Notes: generated by a model from the sequence alone, not told the origin. A stretch of DNA of 64,000 nt from Pleurodeles waltl (GCF_031143425.1 NC_090443.1:1058702423-1058766422); one strand, 5' to 3'. Positions 33,736 through 46,916 are shown, numbered from the stretch's first letter. Numbers and translations: made by a program.

Positions 33736-34171
33736 GCAAAACGGGGAGCAGCTGGTCAGTATACCACATTTCCAAACACTACACTGCATTGCATGTTGTG
33801 ATTGTAACAGTATGTTGTTGTATAGGCCCAAATGGTGCCTATATGTACTGTGACCCAGTTAGGTGCCATAGCCTCCCCCCCCGAAATGGTGTCCTTTTAT
33901 CCTGTGGGGATGGACAGGTGGAAATGATGTAATGTCGCTGACATTGTGCTCCTTTGCGGGAGGCGGTTGAGTACAGCCGTGCAACTCCTCATTGGTTGTC
34001 ATTGGGCTCTATGGGTTACAGTGGCCAATGGTGATGTACGCCGGCGGTGACTGTACGCACTGCCGCGGACGTGACCGCCATTTTCTATCTGTTCACTCAC
34101 TCGCTACCTGACCTTCGACAGGAGATGACCTACACTGCAAGCGCTGCTGTGACCTGTGTCTGGAATTGACC
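33736..34171. promoter_or_regulatory. Likely bidirectional Harbinger promoter, second copy
   Basis: Blocks GTACGCACTGCCGCGGACGT, TCATTGGTTGTCATTGGG (CCAAT boxes) and the 5' leader GACCTACACTGCAAG correspond to 5880-6060 in reverse orientation. Confidence 0.5.
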
Positions 34172-36032
34172 ATGGCTCTCGTCACTAGGGAAAGGGCTCC
34201 GGCCTTCACCGCTGTGGAGTTGGAGAGACTGGTGAATGGGGTCCTACCCCAGTACCGAATGCTGTATGGGCCTCCAGACCAACAGGTGAATACACTGTAA
34301 GCACGATGCAAGGGGCATGGATGCATGGAGTGCTGTGTGTGAGGGTCTCGTGTGGGAGGGTTGGTGCAAGGGGTCTAGGCAGCGTGCTGCATGTATGGTG
34401 GGCAATGTCTGTGCGTAAGGGGATGTGAGGACTATGGTGGGCCATGAGTGTAACGGGCCGGACAGTATGACTGATATCTTTTTCTATGTTTCTTTTTCTG
34501 CATGTCAGCCCCCATCAGAAAAAGGGTATATGGCATGCTGTCGCCAAGGATGTGCGGACCCTGGAGGTCTACGACAGGCGGAGCACCCACTGTCAGAAAC
34601 GGTGGGAGGACGCTGATCAAGGAAGGTGGTGGAGGCCCAGCTTGGGATGGCCTCCCAACGAGGAAAGGGTACCCGTCGAACCCTGACCCCCCTGATGGCA
34701 CACATACTGGCAGTGGCCTATCCGGAGCTGGATGGGCGCTTGAGGGCATCGCAGCAGCCAAAAGGGGGAGAGTACAGTTTCCCAATGTACTACTTGTACC
34801 TGGTGGGGTGGTCTCCGGGTGGGGGATGTGGGCCTGTGGGTGCCCCTAGGCCAGGCCAGAAATTGCAGGGTAGGTCCCATGTTGGGCAGGGTATGATGTG
34901 AACCACCTCCAACCAAGCTAGTAGGCATCCACTACTGGGCAGGGGTCTGTGAGTGTCAAGTATGCTGCTATTGGCATTAGGTATTCCTGTCCAGGGGCTG
35001 GTGACTACCATTGTGACTGTTGGTGCATTGCCTAGTGCGTAGAGCTGTTCCCTTTGTGTGTGTGTTGTGTATGCCAACGGTGTTGTTGTTGCTGCCATTG
35101 ACCAAGAGTATCCTTTGTCTCTTCCCCCCTCTTTATGTTTTGTCACCATGTCCTTATGTGCAGTAGCATCATCTGGCGGAGGAGCAGAGGCACTGGCCAT
35201 GGAGGGAGCTGCATCCACTAGGGCCCATAAGGCCGAATCCACCAACGGTGAGGGCCCCATTGGGACGGAGGGTAAGGGGAGCACCACGGCGGAGACAGGA
35301 GGGGACAGTTCTGACAGTGATACCTCCACCGATGGAAGCTTCCTGCTGGTGGCGGACACCTCTGTGCCCACCCCAACTACAGGTACAGCCGCCATCCCCG
35401 TACCAACAGCCCCTCAGCAAGTTTCCTTTGCCCGCTCACCCAGGAGCTTGGGCATCTCCTTCGCCCAAGGCACCTCAGGCCCTGTCCCAGTGAGCCCTGG
35501 TTCCCTGAGTGAGAAGGCCACTGACCTCCTGCAATCCATCTCTGTTAGGCAGTCAACCATTGTGAATGCCACCCAGGGGCTGGCAGGCTATTTGCAAAAA
35601 ACAAATGCATTCCTTGAGGGCACTCACTCTGGCATGGCAGCCCAACAGAGATCAATCCAGGCTCTGGCCTCCTCCCTGATGTCAGCCATTGTCCCTGTTT
35701 CTAGCCTCCCCCCTCCAACATCCTCTACCCAGTCCCATTCCCCTCAACCCCAACCTATCCCAAGCACACATTCAGACCAGCATGCACCCAAATTAACACA
35801 CAGAAGTGGCTCAGGCAAACACAAGCACCACACATCATCCCACAGGCACTCACAAACATATCCAGATGCAGACACACCAACAACCACTGCCTCCACTGTG
35901 TCCCCCTCCTCCTCCTCATCCACCACCCTCCCAGTAGCGTCTCCACTCACACCTGCCTGGCTCCAGGCTCATACCAGGGGGTTAGAGACTGCATTGTGTG
36001 AGAGCAGGCACAGCCCATTCAGGTGTAAGTGA
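34172..36032 (+). pseudogene. Harbinger SANT/Myb-like protein 1, second copy
   Basis: Exon 1 (34172-34285) starts MALVTRERAPAFTAVELERL, includes LVNGVLPQYRMLYGPPDQQ and ends at donor GTGAAT. Exon 2 begins at 34509 after TGCATGTCAG and encodes GIWHAVAKDVRTLEVYDRRS and THCQKRWED, with a frameshift near 34617 before AQLGMASQRGKG and YPELDGRLRAS. Exon 3 begins about 35163 after TTATGTGCAG and is open to 36032: an acidic Ser/Thr part (GGDSSDSDTSTDGS), a helical part (QSTIVNATQGLAGYLQKTNA) and a His/Ser/Pro-rich tail. It lacks the 11-residue repeat tail of the first copy. It keeps the start codon and first helix lost there. Role: likely binds element ends with the transposase. Confidence 0.75.
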
Positions 36033-36060
36033 CCACTCCTCCCTCCACTCTAGCCCAGAT

Positions 36061-37080
36061 GGCCTATTAGGATATGTAGGCTACACCCCAGCTCCCTTTG
36101 TGTCACTGTCTGGAGGGGATTCACAAACAACCCAACTGTGAGTCTGACCCAGACAGGGAATGCACAGGGAGGTAGAGTCACAGAATGGTTTAAGCATGAA
36201 AATGCCCACTTTCTAAAAGTGGCATTTTCAAACTGACAATTTAAAAATCAACTTTACCAAAAGATGTATTTTAAAATTGTGAGATCAGAGACACCAAACT
36301 CCATATTTCAATTTGCTCTTTAAGGGAAACAGCACTTAAAATATATTTAAAGGCAGCCCCCATGTCAACCTATGAGACAGATAGGCCTTGCAACAGTGAA
36401 AACCAAATTTGTCAGTATTTCACTGTTAGGACATGTACAACACAGCAGTACATGTCCCACCTTTAAAATACACTACACCCTGCCCATAGGGTTACCTAGG
36501 GCCTATCTTAGGGGTGCCTTACATGTACAAAAAGTGAAGGTTTAGCCCTGGCAAGGGGGTACACTTGCCAAGTCGAATTGGTAGTGCAAGACTGCACTCA
36601 CGGACACTGCAATGGCAGGTCTGAGCCATGATTACAGGGCTACTCATGTGGGTGGAACAACCAGTCCTGCAGGCCCACTGGTAGCATTTGATTTACACAC
36701 CCTGGGCACCTTTAGTGCACTTTATTAGAGACTTACTAGCAATTCCAATATGCAATCATGGGAAAGCCAATTACACATACATTTTACACAGGAAGCACTT
36801 GCAGTTTAGCATTGGTCAGCAGTGGTAAAGTGCCCAGAGTCCTAAAGCCAACACAAACTGGTCAGAAAAAATAAGAGGAAGGAGGCAAAACATTTGGGGG
36901 TGACCCTGCAAAAAGTGCCAGGTCCAGCACCCCCTCATAACTCCTATAGTGGCCCAATAGATTTGATCCCTTGAGTAAAGATTCATCAAGGGCGGATCTA
37001 TCCGCTCATGGTAAAAGAGGATAAGATACCTCAAGAATATTTTTGGAATATCCACAGAAGGGGTTCATTTCTCATCGCAC
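36061..37080. repeat. Dispersed repeat, family 2
   Basis: It shares blocks with 53822-54480: ACTTTCTAAAAGTGGC (36208 and 53960) and CTGCAGGCCCACTGGTAGC (36675 and 54365). It is non-coding and probably part of a long LTR-type repeat. The right border near 37080 is approximate. Confidence 0.6.
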
Positions 37081-37156
37081 TTTACCTTGGCCTCAACCTT
37101 CTCCATCTCATAGCCATGGGGTGAGCTCAGACCATCCGTAGCCCACAGAGAACTTA

Positions 37157-37658
37157 GGGGCATATTGACAAGTCCCTAGCATCAACTTGCGCCGCCCTAG
37201 TGTTATTTGTTTTATGCTAAGGCAGCGTTAAGGAGGGCTTTCTTCTGCACTGTGTTTACAAAGTGGCACTTGCTTGCATTGCTCTACTTTGTAAACCCAT
37301 GAGCCACATTATGCCTGCGCCAGGGGGCGTTCCGAAGAAGGGAGGCCAGAAAACATGGCACAGTGAAATTTACAACATTTCGCTGCACCATTTTGTCTGC
37401 TCAGAGCAACCGTTAAAATGACTCACACATTTGGTTAATGGGCCTCCTTGCACTTTGCTACACTTTCGTCAACATTTTTGATGCTAGTGCAGCAAAACGC
37501 CACAATAGCATAAAAAATGTTGACCCTATTTTCCTAACAACTGCCATGGTGCACTGTATTGCAAACTCAGCATCACCATGGTGTTGTTAGATGGGGCAGG
37601 AGCAACGCAAGAAATGTGGTGCATCAGGATCAATGTGTCACTTTCTTGTAAGTATGCT
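37157..37658. repeat. MITE-like element with degenerate inverted ends
   Basis: The left end GGGGCATATTGACAAG and the right end CTTTCTTGTAAGTATGC are imperfect inverted copies. The inside has GCGCC/GCAA-rich foldbacks such as TACAAAGTGGC with CTACTTTGTAAA. A related piece lies at 46735-46916. Confidence 0.55.
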
Positions 37659-38100
37659 GCTTAGTGCTGTCAATATCAGGAATATGTACTGACTGCCATG
37701 GAGCTTTGTACTGTAGTGCTTGGTCGTGCCCTTTGGCTCATGTAACACACCAGTACTTTTCAGCATTGTGTAAATTATATTTTTCTAGCTCTAATAGATA
37801 TGCGACTCCAAAATCCACTCCACGTTCTTCGAATACCAGCCTGCAGAAATGTGTGTATCTTCATCCTTACAACCTTTTCTCTATAACCCAGGTCTTCTTT
37901 AACACCCATGATGCAGTGCAGGAGGTTAAATGGACATTTAGTATGAGAAAGAGGGAATGGCCTTGATACCTACACACTTGGAATGATGTGTTATTGACAA
38001 TTTGTGACTGGCATCCACTTTAACGTAACAAATTAGACTCATCAAAAGTTTGCAGTGCCATTGAAAACTTTTCTGCTAGACAGGGAACCACAAGAAATTA

Positions 38101-38167
38101 GGGCCTGATTGAGATCTTGGTGGACGAGTTAGTCCATCACAACCATGACTGATATCCTGTTCGCCAT
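38101..38167. repeat. Left end of a second MITE family, cut by LTR
   Basis: GGGCCTGATTGAGATCTTGG with GACGAGTTAGTCCATCAC resembles the foldback at 60725-60815 (TTAGTCCGTCACAAACATAT). The LTR junction at 38168 ends it. I do not find its other half after 41072. Confidence 0.45.
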
Positions 38168-41072
38168 TGTAGGAGGCTGGCCTGGCTTGTAGAGGGACCA
38201 GAGGTACTTACACCTTGTGCCAGGTGCAGTTATGTGCCCTGTATGTGTTCCCTGTGTGATGCCTAACTGTCTCACTGAGGCTCTGCTAACCAGAACCTCA
38301 GTGGTTATGCTCTCTCTGCTTTCCAAATTTGTCACTAACAGGCTAGTGACAAAATTTACCAATTCTCATTGGCACACTGGTACAACCATATAATCCCCTT
38401 GTATATGGTACTGAAGTACCCAGGGTACTGGGGTTCCAGGAGATCCCTATGGGCTGCAGCATTTCTTTTGCCACCCATGGGGAGCTCTGACAATTCTTAC
38501 TCAGGCCTGCCATTGCAGCCTGTGTGAAATAACGTCCACATTATTTCACAGCCATTTACCACTGCACATAAGTAACTTATAAGTCACCTATATGTCTAAC
38601 CTTCACCTGGTGAAGGTTGGGTGCAAAGTTACTTAGTTCTTGGGCACCCTGGCACTAGCCAAGGTGCCCCCACATCGTTCAGGGCAAATTCCCAGACTTT
38701 GTGAGTGCGGGGACACCATTACACGCGTGCACTATACATAGGTCACTACCTATGTATAGCGTCACAATGGTAACTCCGAACATGGCCATGTAACATGTCT
38801 AAGATCATGGAATTGTCACCCCAATACCATTCTGGTATTGGGGGGACAATTCCATGATCCCCCGGGTCTCTAGCACAGAACCCGGGTACTGCCAAACTGC
38901 CTTTCTGGGGTTTCCACTGCAGCTGCTGCTGCTGCCAACCCCTCAGACAGGTTTCTGCCCTCCTGGGGCCCAGGCAGCCCTGGCCCAGGAAGCCAGAACA
39001 AAGAATTTCCTCTGAGAGAGGGTGTTACACCCTTTCCCTTTGGAAATATGTGTGAAGGGCTGGGGAGGAGTAGCCTCCCCCAGCCTCTGGAAATGCTTTG
39101 ATGGGCACAGATGGTGCCCATCTCTGCATAAGCCAGTCTACACTGGTTCAGGGATCCCCCAGCCTTGCTCTGGCGTGAAACTGGACAAAGGAAAGGGGAG
39201 TGAAAACTCCCCTGACCAGCACCTCCCAGGGGAGATGCCCAGAGCTCCTCCAATGTGTCCCTGACCTCTGCCATCTTGGAAACAGAGGTGTTGGGGGCAT
39301 ACTGGACTGCTCTGAGTGGCCAGTGCCAGCAGGTGACGTCAGAGACTCCTTCTGATAGGCTCTTACCTTTCTTACTAGCCTATCCTCCTTCCTAGGTACC
39401 CAAACCTCCTTTTCTGGATATTTAGGGTCTCTGCTTTTGGGAATTCTTCAGATACCGAATGCAAGAGCTCACCAGAGTTCCTCTGCATCTCCCTCTTCAC
39501 CTTCTACCAAGGATCGACCGCTGACTGCTCCAGGTCGCCTGCAAAACCGCAACAAAGTAGCAAGACGACTACCAGCAACATTGTAGCAACTAATCCTGCC
39601 GGCTTTCTCGACTGTTTCCTGGTGGTGCACGCTCTGGGGGTAGCCTGCCTTCACCCTGCACCAGAAGCTCTGAAGAAATCTCTTGTGGGTCGATGGAATG
39701 TTCCCCCTGCTAACGCAGGCACCAAAAGACTGCATCACTGGTCCTCTGGGTCCCCTCTCATCCTGATGACCGTGGTCCTTGGAACACAGCAACTCTGTCC
39801 AAGTGACTCCCACAGTCCAGTGACTCTTCAGTCCAAGTTTGGTGGAGGTAAGTTCTTGCCTCCCCACGCTAGACTGCAAAGCTGTGTACCGCGTGATTTG
39901 CAGCTGCTCTGGCTCTTCCAGGATTTCCTTTGTGCACAGCCTAGCCTGGGTCCATAGCAATCCGTCCTGCAGTTCACAACCTTCTGAGTTGTCCTCCGAC
40001 ATCGTGGTACCCCCTTTTGTAACTTCGTCCAAGTGCCTGTTGGGGTGCTGCCTGCTTCTGTGAGGGCTCTCTGAGTTGCTGAGCGCCCCCTCTGTCTCCT
40101 CCTCCAAAAGGCGACATCCTGGTCCTTCCTGGTCCACAGCAGCATTCAAAAACCTCTACAGCGACCCTTGCAGCTAGCAAGGCTTGTTTGCTGTATTTCT
40201 GCGTGGGAACACCTCTGCAAGCTTCATCGTGACGTGGGACATCGGTCTTCCAAAGGAGAAGTCCCTAGTCCTCTTCTTTCTTGCAGAACTCCAAGCTTCT
40301 TCCAACCGGAGGCAGCTTCCTTGCACCTTCATCTGGGGTTTCCTGGGCTCCTGCCCTCCCTGGACACTGTCACGACTATTGGACTTGGTCCCATTGCCTT
40401 GCAGGTCCTCAGGTCCGGAAATCCGTTCTCAGTGCACTGCTGGTGTTTGTTCTTCCTGCAGAATCCCCCTATCACGACTATTGTGCTCTTTTGGGGTAGT
40501 AGGTGTACTTTACTCCTACTTTTCAGGGTCTTGGGGTGGGGTATTTTTCAAATCCTCACTGCTTTCTTACAGTCCCAGCGACCCTCTACAAGCTCACATA
40601 GGTTTGGGGTCCATTTGTGTTTCGCATTCCACTTTTGGAGTATATGGTTTGTGTTGCCCCTATACCTATGTTCTCCTATTGCAACCTATTGTAATTCTAC
40701 ACTGTTTGCATTACTTTTCTTGCTCTTACTTACCTGATTTTGGTTTGTGTACACATAACTTGTGTATATTACTTACCTTCTTACTGAGGGTACTCACTGA
40801 GATACTTGTGGCATATTGTCATACAAACAAAGTACCTTTATTTTTAGTAACTCTGTGTATGGTGTTTTCTTATGATATTGTGCATATGATATAAGCGGTA
40901 TAGTAGGAGCTTTGCATGTCTCCTAGTTCAGCCTAAGCTGCTTTGCCAAAGCTACCTTCTAGCAGTCTAAGCTGCTAGAAACACCTCTTCTCTACTAATA
41001 AGGGATAACTGGACCTGGTACAAGGTGTAAGTACCACAAGGTATCCACTACAAGCCAGGCCAGCCTCCTACA
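38168..41072 (+). repeat. Chimeric LTR: 65 bp antisense then 2.84 kb sense
   Basis: Bases 38168-38232 are the start of an antisense LTR (TGTAGGAGGCTGGCC). From 38233 the sequence is a sense LTR, entered about 100 bp inside its 5' end and running to CCAGCCTCCTACA at 41072. It has the hairpin (38803-38859), the LTR-internal ORF (39622-39957) with donor GAGGTAAGT near 39848, and the polyadenylation region near 40840. Flanks GCCAT and TATTC do not match, so this is a rearranged copy. Confidence 0.8.
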
Positions 41073-42630
41073 TATTCGTACACACAATATCCAAATACCA
41101 TTTGTGCCTGCAGATATTGCAAACAGCTCTTACTGCAGGTCTTTTTTTTAAAGTTTCCTGAATGTGTAATGCTACCTCACCTTCGCATGACTCCTCGCCT
41201 TCATAGGAAGGACACCAATCTGCAGTTTACACGCGAGGAGCTGGAAGGGAATACCAGTGTATAGCGTATTGTCATAGTCGAGGCTGTTGGTGACCAGGGC
41301 TTGTGCCAGGATCTTTCTGGTGTTTGGATGTTTCTCCCTCAAATCAATTGGTCCTTAGGATTCTCAATTTCACATTATGTTGAAAGTATATGAAGAGTGG
41401 CAATGTGAGTGACGAGTTTCATTAATTTATTGTTCTCTCTCTTGTGTATTGTAGGAACTTAACAGTGTCCTTGAATCCATCGAGTTCACCATCAGTCTGA
41501 TACTTCCCTCTACCGGAGGCATGGGAGGTAAGTGATCAAAAGTGGCCTTCAATGAACTTCAACCTTAGATGATGAAGAAGCAAAGCCTCTTCTTCTATCA
41601 AGCCTGAATGTTTTTCTAAGAATAGGTCAGTGGTACTTATGCCCTCTCCGTCTGATTATCAGCACTTCAGGTTCAGTAGCCAATGGTGGCGAGGGTTTTG
41701 CATTGCGTGGATTGAGGTACATGCGCAAGTAACCTTGTACTAAGGGAAGGTTGTGAACAAATGTACTCTCCACTGTAATTTAAAATTGACAAGTTGTTTT
41801 GTGAATAAAGGAATGAATGAATAAATGAAAGCACTTGTGAATCTCAAAACAACCACCCTAGGATACCATTGTGCTGAAATACTGACAGAGAAAGGCAGGA
41901 GACTCAGCAGAAAATATGCTTTTTGAAAATTATAAGGGGAGAAAATTCCGTATCATGGGCCGTGAAGTTGAAAACTTCTCCAATTCTAGCACTTAAAGAA
42001 TGTGGAAGAGTCAAAGTCTAAGGTGGCATGGAGGAGAATTCATATGAAACAGTTTCTGAAGAAAAATTGGGTTTACATTGCCAAAAGCTCAGTGGTAAAG
42101 ACATAACATTTTGGATCGGATGGGAATGAAGAGACTGACAAGTCTCAGCGACTCTATCATATTTTTGTAGCTTATTTTCCAGAGTAAAAGGCATGTTTTG
42201 AGGTTCCTGCAGTTCGCATAAGGAGGAAGACGGAAGGCCTAATATCAGGCATTAGCCTGGTAAGGCCTCCAGACACCAGAAGGAATTTCAGGTCTGCAGA
42301 AATGAAAAGAAGAATTTTATTAATAATCCTCAAATGATGAAACCTTTCAGAAAAGACTGAGTTGATCTGGGGACCGAGGGTCAAATCCTTGTGTAATCAA
42401 AGTAGTAGATTTTTCATCTTTTTGGCTGGTTTCCAAGGACAACCCAGCCACAAAGTAGTTATCCAAAGAGAATTTTGGCCCAGCAGCAGGCATGATTCAT
42501 CCAGAGCAGGATGGTGGGAGCACAGCTTGTTGTGCTGTCCTGGTTCTCTGAGCCTTAGGATAAGCTTCAAGCCTCAGGGTGAGCTGAGTGTCAACATAAG
42601 ACCCAATTTTAAAGTCAAGGTCTAGTCTGA
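41073..42630. other. No gene seen
   Basis: Unique-looking, AT-rich sequence. Open frames are short and without recognisable domains. Confidence 0.5.
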
Positions 42631-42740
42631 GGGCCCCATTCACAAGGTACAGTTAGACCAAGAGTGTAACTTTATAACAGTAAAGTTAGATTTATAGTCA
42701 GTTAGACTTTTGGTCTAACTTTACCTTGTGAATCGAGCCC
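42631..42740. repeat. Small foldback MITE (110 bp)
   Basis: The ends CATTCACAAGGTACAGTTAG and CTAACTTTACCTTGTGAATC are inverted copies inside a GGGC/GCCC pair, and TGA flanks both sides (42628-42630 and 42741-42743). It is too short to code. Confidence 0.7.
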
Positions 42741-45700
42741 TGAGACTGTCCGAGACACCGCCTAAAATTCTATAAAAAATAAGTCTTGTTTCATCAGATT
42801 GCAGGCGTTGTGCACCTGCGCAGTACTAGGACCATGGTGGGCGGGGCTTTAGAGGGTAGATTACCCGCTCTGTTTGCCTGCAGCCCCTCCAGCCTGAGGT
42901 CAGACCTGTTCCTCATGTGGCATTACCTAGAATGAGCGGGCAGACAGGAAGTGAGGCGCTCTCACATAAAGATGTGATTAATCGTCCCGCTTCCTGCCCC
43001 GTGCCGCCAGTGTACCCAGAAGGGTGAAAGGGTCACCCTGAGCAATATTATTAGGGCTCCCGGTTTTATGGTAATTAATTTTTTAGCTTTTCAGTCTGTA
43101 TATATCTATATTTTTTTCTTTGCCATCCTATTGGGATTTATCTAAATGTATTTTGTGTGTTGAGAATAGTCACAAACTGACATATTTCCACATTTATGTA
43201 ACTGATAAGCATGTACTCACACTTTGATGCCTGTTGTGCTTTAGCAAATTAGGCCGCTAAACATAGCGCAACTTTACTCCCACAAGTAAATATCAGCATT
43301 ATAGTACAAACATATGCTAACTTATCTCAGTATTTAGGGAAACCCCAACCACTCTCCAGGTTCCCTATCTGCTCAGCTGTTGATCTGGAATTCACAACAG
43401 AGTGGAGAGTCACTCACAAGAAGCACAGTTTTCTGTATTTTTCCACTTTTAAAAACAAATATAGATAGGAAACACATTTTTCTGTCTGTATTTATCTGTA
43501 GATATCAGTAAAAACGGAAGACTGGGAGCCTTAATTATATTTAGGTTCCTCGAGGACACATCTTCCTCCCAGGGGAAATAAAGGTCTGTGGCCCTGCGGA
43601 CCAAGGTTGGGCTCCACAGAGGAACTCATTCATTCTCTTGTTCCCACCACCCCACCCTCTCCAGGGGCCCATGATACCTCAGAGAGATGTGGATGGGTGA
43701 GCTTGGCTTCTTTTAAAGGGTGGGACGGGAAGTGGCTGGTGTCATGTAGACAAGGTTGTGTGAGCAGTGAACAGATGTACTGTGCCTGAGGTGGTGGTGG
43801 TGTCCAGATGTGGTTGTGAGGCTGCTATCGTGGACACACAGGGGTGGATGATCATAGGCAATGGTGCTCGCCTGGTGTGACCCTTAAACAGGATGCCTTT
43901 AATGGGGTTGCTGAGTTGGAGAGGTCAGCAAGGGCTTGGATCAAGTCACGTGACCCGACTTGTGCCAATCATATGTCCACTTAAGGGCAGACTTTTGATA
44001 TTAAAAAGGCCCTGAAAACCCACAGAGGAAGCCACTTTTCTAGGCCTCTTTGTGGTCAAGTGACGCAATTTGGCTAATCACAGGTCAACTAACTGAAAGC
44101 CCTCAGCAGGTGGTCCTGGCACACACGTCATATAGGGGTCGCCTGGGGTCGCTGCTGCGACCCCCAGCTTGCCCCTTGCGAGCCCTGGCCTCAGAGGTGG
44201 CACATTCAGTGCCAGGAGCACAGTGGCAGCTCGTCCTTACGGAGGTCAGTTGGGGTCACTCTCCTTTTCTATTACACTAATAGTGAAAAATAATAATATT
44301 CACTACTAGTGTAATCAAAATGGAGTCCAGTTAGCTGGAATATGCCCTTCCATAGCAGCTGAGGTAAGGAGAAAATGATTTTAAATGTCTGCTCTTGTGG
44401 GTGAGAGAGTGTAGGTAAGCGTGGATTTGTGTGTATGTGTAACTATGTGTGTGTGTGAGTGAAAGTGGAGGTCAAAGGGTGAGTGATGTCACTTCCGCTA
44501 CCTCTGGCATGTTGGTAAATTGACGTCCAAGGGTCTGGGAGCAGTTAGAAAACTGCAGGTAGCATCCACGTGTGGCACTGTGACCCTGCCCAGGATCCAC
44601 CTCCCTGGACATTAGCCCTGCAGAGCGATGGGTGACGTCACAGATGCAATTTAATGTTTAAAGGTTTTGTGATGAAAGATACTGCGCAGAAGCTTTCCTG
44701 GTTCTGACCCCAGCATGACCCCCACAGACTTGTATGTGGCATATTTTGTCTTTTATTCACTGCATGGCACATGCGCAGTGGTTAGGTCCTGACATTTTCT
44801 GTTCTGAGGTGTTATGTGTATTTGTAAAGCGCACACCTCACCCTCAGGGTATCGAGGCGCTGAAGCAGGAGCTGTATAAGTTGCGCCAGGTAGGTGCAGG
44901 CAGAACCCCCACATCTGGTCCTGTGTATTTGGGGTGGGGGGTTAGAGGTGGGGGTGTGAGTGGGAGTCCAACTGAGTGGAAACGTCTGAGTTGTGGAAGG
45001 TTATGTGGTTGTTGAGGTACATGGGGCTGAAGAGCCCAGAGGACACGTTTACTGGGATTTCAGCCTTGGTAAAGTGAGTGGCAAACTGAGCCCTTCAAAA
45101 CACAAAACACATTTTTGCAAAACTAATTGAAGAGCAATCTTGCAGGTCACATGAATATTTGTGAACTTCAGTGGGCGCAGTGTGATTTAGTAAGCTCCTG
45201 GAAGGAAGAAGCAACGTACAGGAAGGTCTGGGGTTTCACTCCGAATTAATGCTTTGGTGCTAAATTCAGCTTATTAAAAATAAACAAAAAAACAAACAAA
45301 CTTTCAAGTGGATTTGAGTTTATTACAGAAATAAAGTGTTAATCTAACATTACGCCTGCTGTAGGGCACTGCTACATTTTAAGTCACACCTGGTTGCTTG
45401 GGCTGGCTCCTCTGCAGCTCTGGGCCCCTGGAAGTCTGGCCTGGGCGTGCCAGGTACACAGCTGGCATTGCTGACTTGTGGCTGACCCTGCCCCAGCCCA
45501 TCCGGCCTTTGTCGGACATTGGACTGTTAGGAGATGGTTCTGCCGAAAGCCAAGTTCCCTCCTGAGACTCCAGAGGTCATTGTAAACGAGTCAGTGCCCA
45601 CAAGTACACACAGGTGGCATTCAGTGCCCCCTGCAACCACAAGTCAGCTACAGGACCACTGAGAGGAAACAGGAAGTCGGTGTGCCTGGGGGATATTCAC

Positions 45701-46529
45701 AACTGCAACGCTTCCGGTTGGTTATTTTGTAATGCAGTTTGTTCCTCTATTCTCTGACTCAGCAGTTCACTTCTGACACAAAACACAACGTTACACGAGA
45801 TATAAATATTCATTTTTAGGAAGCTGCAGGCAGGTCTCCACACACAATACATGGTCATGCTGAGAGCTCCATTACTTTTAGTAAATGACCCAGGTCCTTC
45901 ATTTTCTTGAAGACTTACTAATAGGTGAAAAGTGTTTAACACCCACTGACTAACGGGTTTAACCCACACTCTGGCTTCCAGTCACCCAGGCAGCGCCCAG
46001 TGTGCTCACTGGATCAGAGACACATCTGCCCATCTGAACTTACTGATAGCCCTTCAGTGGCCCTCTGTGCACATCTCTCACGAGTCACTGGCCCACAGGT
46101 GCAGTGTGTCCCGGGGTTGGTGATCCCTGGCCAGTCCCCACCTCAGGAGCTGTTCAGGATGCAGGCATGTGCAAAAAGAACAGTAGATGGACGGAATTAA
46201 GACCAAATCAAACATTCATCCCCAGTCACAGATCTGGGTTTAATCCATCAGTTTTTTTGCTTGCCACGCCGTTCCAGTTTTGGACCCAGTCATATGCAAA
46301 TCAGTCTTGACCCTGTTCCCCATGAGAACAGTCCAGCCCGAACTGCCAGACCAGGTCCTCCCTGGACCAGAAACAAGCATCCTGGGACCAGTTTCATGGT
46401 ATCATACCTCTTCAGCCAGGCTAGCTTGAATCTGGTGGCATAGTGAGCACAGGACCCACGTCTGGGCATACCCTTCCCACTTGGGGCGACAAATGCCCCA
46501 CTTCCCTCTCCGTCGAGGGTCATAATGCA
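42741..46529. other. No gene seen; short palindrome at 44271-44315
   Basis: No domain-bearing open frame. One short inverted repeat, ATTACACTAATAGTGAA against TTCACTACTAGTGTAAT, lies at 44271-44315. A weak TG-rich stretch is near 44420-44460. Confidence 0.5.
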
Positions 46530-46620
46530 GGTAGGCTGCTGGTAGCCATGGTGACAGTATGTTAGCGTCCGTTGCCGTGGCGGTAGGCAGCAGTTACCGC
46601 CAATGTTGTAATGAGGACCT
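46530..46620. repeat. Harbinger right-end remnant
   Basis: TTACCGCCAATGTTGTAATG is the same word as the right end of the element at 1492-10038 (10014-10033). Only one end is recognisable here. Confidence 0.55.
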
Positions 46621-46734
46621 AAGTGCCTGGCAGTCCCACACACAATAAATAGAATAGAAATGACTCCTGAACTCCATGAAAAAGCTCCCAGCATCTCAGG
46701 GTCATTAGGTATTGAACACTTCCCTTGCATACAT

Positions 46735-46916
46735 TATACCTGGCGCAGGCATAATGTGGCGCAAGGGGTTACAAAGTGGTGCAACGCAAGAATTGCGCCA
46801 CTTTGTAAATATGGTGCAGCATTTTTGGCCTTCCAATGCCAAATTAGCGTCACAAAAATGATGCTAATGTGGTGCTCGTATGGCGCTAGGCCTTCTTAAA
46901 TCCAGGCCTTATTGTA
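46735..46916. repeat. MITE-like foldback related to 37157-37658
   Basis: ACAAAGTGGTGCAACGC and ATTGCGCCACTTTGT (46771-46806) form a hairpin, and GTGGCGC words recur. Ends are not clear. Confidence 0.45.

Larger units (their letters stand above)
33469..36060. mobile_element. Second Harbinger copy, truncated
   Basis: It has the same divergent arrangement as 3059-7440 in opposite orientation: transposase start on minus, shared promoter, Myb-like gene 1 on plus. The LTR fragment cuts off most of the transposase. The Myb-like gene 2 part is missing, and no right end repeat is seen before another repeat family begins at about 36060. Confidence 0.75.

Noticed and set aside
45697..46730. Minus-strand frames of 90 and 146 residues
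   Set aside because: No motif, no codon pattern and no splice context. Parts look like repeat debris.
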